Both the position numbers and the translations under genes were made by a program. The notes under the pieces were generated by a model. That model was given only the letters and a program-made list of their open reading frames with translations, searched no databases and was not told the origin of the DNA. DNA of 17,365 bases from an uncultured Haloferula sp. GTDB lineage: Bacteria; Verrucomicrobiota; Verrucomicrobiae; Verrucomicrobiales; Akkermansiaceae. Position 1 is the stretch's first letter. The number at the start of each line of letters is the position of its first letter. The stretch covers positions 1-17,365 of the forward strand of contig CAMPGU010000057.1 of NCBI GenBank assembly GCA_946885645.1, in the 5' to 3' direction. Shown here in pieces: positions 14,029 through 17,365 of this stretch.

Positions 14029-15162
14029 ATGAAGACAAAGAAGCTGTTGATCCAAGCACTCCTCGCCACAGCGGTCCTCCCGTTGCAGGCGGAGATCCTG
14101 AAATTCGACATCTCGCCCGCCGGCAGTAGTCCCGCTACCGGCTTGAGCCCCGCCAACGAAGTCCCCGCTGCCACGGGGACCGGAAGCGGAGGAGAGATCC
14201 TGGCCGGCATCACCTACGATACGGATAGTAATCTGCTCTCGCTACCGATCGGCTACGGCTCGTTCGGGGGCTTTACCAACCTGAGCGGACCTGCCACGGC
14301 CGCGCATATCCACGGTCCCGCCCCGGCGACGGGGACTGCTGGTCCGATCCATGATTTTTTCACCGCCGTCCAGCATCTGGCCGCACCGATCCCGGGGGAC
14401 GGCGGAGTGATCATCGGCTCCGTAGCGCTCAGCGACGCCGACGAAGCGAGCCTGTTGGCCGGGCAGCTGTACGTGAACGTGCACACCGCTGCCAATCCCG
14501 ACGGGGAAATCCGCGGCCAACTGGTCCAGGCTAGCGGCGAGCCCACGGTGACCTGCCCCGAGGAAACGACGGTGGAGTGTACCTCCCACGAAGAAACGCC
14601 GGTGGAGCTGGTCGCCCGGGTGGAGGACGCCGAGGGTGACTCCCTGGTGGTGGTCTGGACGATCGACGGAGTGGCCCAGCCCGAAATCGAAGTTCCTTCC
14701 GGCGGCACTACCACCAGCGAGGAAGTCCCCTTGGAGGTGGACCTGGGGCTTGGCGAGCACACGGTATCCGTTTCGGTCTCCGACGGGACCAACGTCGCGG
14801 TGAGCTGTGAAACTACCGTCACCGTGGAAGACACGGTAGCGCCCGAGATCAAGAGCATCGAGGCTGACCCCGCGACCCTCTGGCCGCCGAATGGGAAGAT
14901 GAAGACCGTGAACCTGACGGTGGAAGCCGAGGATGCCTGCGGCGAAGTAACCACGGAGATCGTCTCCGTTACCTCGAGCGACGGTGGAACCACGGATTCC
15001 GTAATCGTTGATGAAGATACGGTCCAACTGCGGGCGAAACGCGCCGGCAACAGGGAACGCACTTACACGATCACCGTGGAGGCAACGGATGAATCCGGCA
15101 ACACGGCCACCGACACCGTGGAAGTGAAGGTGCCGAAGTCCAGAGGCAAGAAGCGCCGCTGA
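14029..15162 (+). CDS. Exported CHRD-domain protein with Ig-like repeats and basic tail
   Basis: The 377-residue product starts MKTKKLLIQALLATAVLPLQAE, a signal peptide cleaved probably near residue 21. Residues about 22-168 match a CHRD-type domain: AAHIHGPAPATGTAG near 91-105, LYVNVHTAANPDGEIRGQL near 147-165. Residues about 172-268 form an Ig/HYR-like module (TVTCPEETTVECTS). Residues about 272-366 hold a second module with the recurring ATLWPPNGKM motif (283-291) and RTYTITVEATDESGNTATDT. The end is basic, KSRGKKRR. Secretion across the inner membrane is likely; the function of CHRD modules is unclear. The gene follows the sigma/FecR operon and could be a target of it (inference). An 8-bp-stem terminator lies 23 bases past its stop. 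Confidence 0.8.
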   Translation: MKTKKLLIQALLATAVLPLQAEILKFDISPAGSSPATGLSPANEVPAATGTGSGGEILAGITYDTDSNLLSLPIGYGSFGGFTNLSGPATAAHIHGPAPATGTAGPIHDFFTAVQHLAAPIPGDGGVIIGSVALSDADEASLLAGQLYVNVHTAANPDGEIRGQLVQASGEPTVTCPEETTVECTSHEETPVELVARVEDAEGDSLVVVWTIDGVAQPEIEVPSGGTTTSEEVPLEVDLGLGEHTVSVSVSDGTNVAVSCETTVTVEDTVAPEIKSIEADPATLWPPNGKMKTVNLTVEAEDACGEVTTEIVSVTSSDGGTTDSVIVDEDTVQLRAKRAGNRERTYTITVEATDESGNTATDTVEVKVPKSRGKKRR

Positions 15163-15185
15163 GTCCCCCCCTCTAAGCACACTTG

Positions 15186-15220
15186 GCCACCGGTCCCCAG
15201 CGGGCCGGTGGCTTTTCTTT
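15186..15220 (+). terminator. Intrinsic terminator of the CHRD gene
   Basis: gccaccgg (15186-15193) pairs perfectly with ccggtggc (15205-15212). An inner ccc/ggg pair can extend the stem, leaving a 4-base loop. ttttcttt follows directly. It lies 23 bases after the stop of the CHRD gene, the best Rho-independent terminator in the window. Confidence 0.85.
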
Positions 15221-15334
15221 AAGTAACTCATCGGAATAGTGCAGATTCAAATCGCGCCGGAGTCGTTCTGAGATAGCCTTGAGACATTCGCAATGAAGAG
15301 GTCGGGACTGCGGATCTCCTAGATCTGAGCTCCG

Positions 15335-15351
15335 GCTCCCTGAGCGGGAGC
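15335..15351. repeat. Hairpin gctccc/gggagc upstream of the DUF5329 gene
   Basis: gctccc (15335-15340) pairs with gggagc (15346-15351) around a 5-base loop. There is no T run, so it is more likely a leader element than a terminator. Confidence 0.4.
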
Positions 15352-15378
15352 GCCGCGCATCGGGCTGAAGGATGCACC

Positions 15379-15421
15379 CTGATTTCGGCTGCGGCGAGAA
15401 GTTGTGGATCTGCCGAATCAG
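15379..15421 (+). promoter_or_regulatory. Leader stem-loop just upstream of the DUF5329 start
   Basis: ctgatttcggc (15379-15389) pairs with gccgaatcag (15412-15421), a 10-bp stem with one bulged T and a 22-base loop. It ends 14 bases before the ATG, just upstream of the aaggtgg ribosome site. It could influence translation or be part of an RNA switch, but it matches no riboswitch I know. Confidence 0.35.
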
Positions 15422-15435
15422 GCTAAGGTGGCGAG

Positions 15436-15804
15436 ATGATGAAGAGAATTTCCCTTCTTCGCTCCTTGGTCGCGCTTGTCCTTTCGATCGCAGGTGTTTC
15501 GTTGTCGCAGGCTGCGGACCCCGGCAGGGAGGAAGCGCGGATCGAAGGCCTGATTGCGCATGTGAAAAACCTGCAAGACGCGGCCTTCGTCCGTAACGGC
15601 AAGGAGTACGATGCTGCGACGGCCGCCAAGTTCCTGCGCGGGAAGTGGAACGCCAACCGGGACGATATTCACACGGCGGAGGATTTCATCGCAAAGGCGG
15701 CCACGAAGTCCTCCACCACCGGCAAGGCCTATATGATCCGGTTCAAGGATGGCAAGGAAGTGGCCTGCGGGCCTTACCTCGCCGGGCGTTTGAAGAAGAA
15801 GTAA
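15436..15804 (+). CDS. Exported small protein, DUF5329-like
   Basis: The 122-residue product starts MMKRISLLRSLVALVLSIAGVSLSQAAD, a signal peptide with cleavage near residue 26. The mature part carries IEGLIAHVKNLQDAAFVRNGKEYDAATAAKFLRGKW, TAEDFIAKAATKSSTTGKAYMIRF and a basic end. These blocks match my memory of the DUF5329 family, small periplasmic proteins of unknown function. aaggtgg lies upstream of the ATG pair at 15436/15439. It is followed by the phospholipase D-like lipoprotein 79 bases downstream, possibly one transcript. No catalytic residue can be named. Confidence 0.75.
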   Translation: MMKRISLLRSLVALVLSIAGVSLSQAADPGREEARIEGLIAHVKNLQDAAFVRNGKEYDAATAAKFLRGKWNANRDDIHTAEDFIAKAATKSSTTGKAYMIRFKDGKEVACGPYLAGRLKKK

Positions 15805-15859
15805 CGGCGCACTTCCGGGAGCCGGCACGCGGGGTCATCCGAAATCCGTTTGACGCGTC

Positions 15860-15878
15860 CGCATCGACCGGCGATGCG
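15860..15878 (+). promoter_or_regulatory. Hairpin next to the start of the phospholipase D-like gene
   Basis: cgcatcg (15860-15866) pairs perfectly with cgatgcg (15872-15878) around accgg. It ends five bases before the ATG at 15884, where a ribosome site would be expected, and no Shine-Dalgarno is visible. It could restrict translation initiation or be a weak processing site. Confidence 0.35.
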
Positions 15879-15883
15879 TTAGA

Positions 15884-17314
15884 ATGCTTGCCTTCAAGGT
15901 GCTACTGCTGACCGCGGCCCTCGCTCTGGTCCCTTCTTGCGGCGACCTGACGCGCAATTACCGCTACCCGTCGGGACTCCGCAAACCGGAGGCCGGCAAG
16001 GGGATGCCCATGATGAAGTTCGGCTCCAGCCTGGCGCGCGGCACCGTTCTCAGCCTGGCGCGGCGGCCGGGGAGCACGGTCCGCATCGGCGGGGTGGTGC
16101 TATGGCAGCGGCCGCGGCAGCTCATTGCGGGGAATTTCCCCGGGGCACGCGAGTTCCGCTACGCGCCGGAGCAGGCGCCCGGGGGCGATGGATTCGAGAT
16201 GCTGCTCGACGAAAAACGCCTGCCTGCGCCGGTGCCGGGAAAGGTGACCTGGCTGGTGGATGGAAAGCGTTTCTTCCCGGAGTTCCAGCGGCAGATCGCC
16301 GCGGCCCGCCGCTCGATCGACGCACAGGTCTACATATACGACAACGACGACATCGCCGTGCGCTATGCGGACATCTTGAAGAAGCGCTCCGCGGAAGTGG
16401 ACGTAAGGGTGATCTTCGACGACCTCGGCAGCTCCACCTCCGCAGCCTTGCCGCCGGAAACGCCTTTCCCGCCGGGCTTTTCGCCGCCGCCGAGCATGAG
16501 CCGTTATTTCCGCGACGGGTCGGGCGTGGAGGTCCGCTCGATGCTGAATCCATGGCTCGTCTGCGATCATACCAAACTCCATGTCTTCGACGGGCAGATC
16601 GCGCTGATGGGCTGCATGAACATCGGCCGCGAATATTACAGCGAGTGGCATGACCTCATGTTCCGCGTGGAAGGCCCGGCGGTCGCAAAGCTTCAGGAGG
16701 ACTACAACCATACCTGGCGCCGCGCGGATCCGCTGGGCTTCTTCGGGGTTTTCCAAAAGAAGCCGGTCGTGGAGCCGGTACCCGCAGTCCCTGGCGAGGT
16801 GCCTCTCCGGATCCTGCGCACCGATCCTGCGGCAGGCCGCTACGAGATTCGCAAGGCCATGCTGCTTGGCATCCGCGCCGCGCGGAAGCGGATCTGGATC
16901 GAAGACCCCTACGTCGCCTACGACGACATCACGGAAGCGCTTCAGGATGCCGCACGCCGCGGTGTGGATGTGCGGCTCGTCTATCCCGGTCGCAACGATT
17001 CCAAGATCATGGATCTCGCCAACCGTGCCTTTGCGGACAAACTCGTGAAGGCCGGCGGCAAGGCCTACGCCTACCCGGGGATGACCCATCTGAAGGTGAT
17101 GATCTGTGACGGCTGGGCCTGCGTGGGTTCCGCCAATCTCGACACCCTGAGCATGCGCATCAATCGCGAGCTCAACCTGTGCTTCCGCGACCGCGGCCTG
17201 GTGGACGGACTCATCCGGCAGGTGTTCGCGCCCGACTTTGCACGGGCGAAGCCGCACGCCAGCGGACGTGCCGCCCTCGCGCCGATCGCCGAGGCGATAG
17301 CGGACCAGCTCTAG
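15884..17314 (+). CDS. Phospholipase D/cardiolipin synthase-like lipoprotein
   Basis: The 476-residue product begins MLAFKVLLLTAALALVPSCG. VPSC at 16-19 is a plausible lipobox with Cys19, so lipidation is likely. Two HKD motifs are visible. The first is HTKLHVFD with H229, K231 and D236, followed by MNIGREY. The second is HLKVMICD with H402, K404 and D409, followed by GSANLD. Both copies keep His, Lys and Asp, so the enzyme should be active. The family includes cardiolipin synthases and phospholipases that transfer or hydrolyse phosphatidyl groups via a phospho-His intermediate. Substrate cannot be told from sequence. No multiple N-terminal TM helices are present, unlike classic cardiolipin synthase, so an envelope-anchored periplasmic form is inferred. 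It follows the DUF5329 gene. Confidence 0.8.
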   Translation: MLAFKVLLLTAALALVPSCGDLTRNYRYPSGLRKPEAGKGMPMMKFGSSLARGTVLSLARRPGSTVRIGGVVLWQRPRQLIAGNFPGAREFRYAPEQAPGGDGFEMLLDEKRLPAPVPGKVTWLVDGKRFFPEFQRQIAAARRSIDAQVYIYDNDDIAVRYADILKKRSAEVDVRVIFDDLGSSTSAALPPETPFPPGFSPPPSMSRYFRDGSGVEVRSMLNPWLVCDHTKLHVFDGQIALMGCMNIGREYYSEWHDLMFRVEGPAVAKLQEDYNHTWRRADPLGFFGVFQKKPVVEPVPAVPGEVPLRILRTDPAAGRYEIRKAMLLGIRAARKRIWIEDPYVAYDDITEALQDAARRGVDVRLVYPGRNDSKIMDLANRAFADKLVKAGGKAYAYPGMTHLKVMICDGWACVGSANLDTLSMRINRELNLCFRDRGLVDGLIRQVFAPDFARAKPHASGRAALAPIAEAIADQL

Positions 17315-17317
17315 AAG

Positions 17318-17365
17318 CTATCTCAAAAGGGCATTGAGGAGAATGACGGCACAGGCGAGTTCCAC
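17318..17365 (-). pseudogene. C-terminal end of an IS5-like transposase (window edge)
   Basis: The minus strand from the window edge reads VELACAVILLNALLR followed by a TAG at 17318-17320. A hydrophobic ending with LACA-I-LL before the stop is common at the C-terminus of IS5-type transposases (recollection). The stop lies only four bases past the phospholipase D-like gene's stop, so an insertion sequence appears to begin here. Its right end should be near 17312-17317, with gagatagctt as a candidate terminal sequence (minus strand). Whether the gene is complete cannot be seen, because it continues beyond the window. Confidence 0.45.

Overview
The window looks like chromosomal DNA from a high-GC member of the Verrucomicrobiota, probably a Luteolibacter- or Verrucomicrobiaceae-like organism. 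This is inferred from gene content. There is a sigma factor of the Rhodopirellula/Verrucomicrobium type paired with a FecR-LamG membrane protein. There is a very large secreted pectate-lyase-like protein with autotransporter-associated (PATR) repeats and a thrombospondin-type-3/C-terminal module. Several secreted proteins have calcium-loop or CHRD domains, and Shine-Dalgarno sites are often weak. No rRNA, tRNA or CRISPR array was seen.

Layout. Positions 1-973 hold no convincing intact gene. They contain a degenerate, hairpin-rich repeat family (about 1-505) and a short relic with IS481-like ends (647-888). Positions 974-2264 carry three minus-strand genes: an unrecognised soluble protein, a small membrane protein, and a 47-residue ORF with a good ribosome binding site. 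A minus-strand exported coiled-coil protein (2502-2936) is divergent from a plus-strand run. That run comprises a zinc-ribbon/TM protein (3058), a conserved protein of a widespread uncharacterised family often mislabelled in databases (4145), and a four-helix membrane protein (5574).

The centre is one 1628-residue minus-strand gene (6177-11063). It has a signal peptide, a pectate-lyase-like beta-helix, PATR stretches, a calcium-binding-like TSP3 segment and a C-terminal module. Divergent from it, across a 474-base intergenic region with a strong stem-loop, lies a sigma factor/FecR-LamG operon (11538-13626). This arrangement suggests a surface polysaccharide-sensing circuit that could control the lyase and perhaps the following exported CHRD protein (14029-15162). 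That gene is preceded by about 400 bases rich in inverted repeats and ends at a clear intrinsic terminator. The right end holds an exported DUF5329 protein, a lipoprotein with two HKD motifs (phospholipase D/cardiolipin synthase superfamily), and, at the very edge, the last 15 codons of what looks like a minus-strand IS transposase.

Functional theme: envelope and secreted proteins, an ECF-type signalling pair, and mobile or repetitive DNA at both ends. All functional statements rest on reading motifs by eye; no database search was possible.
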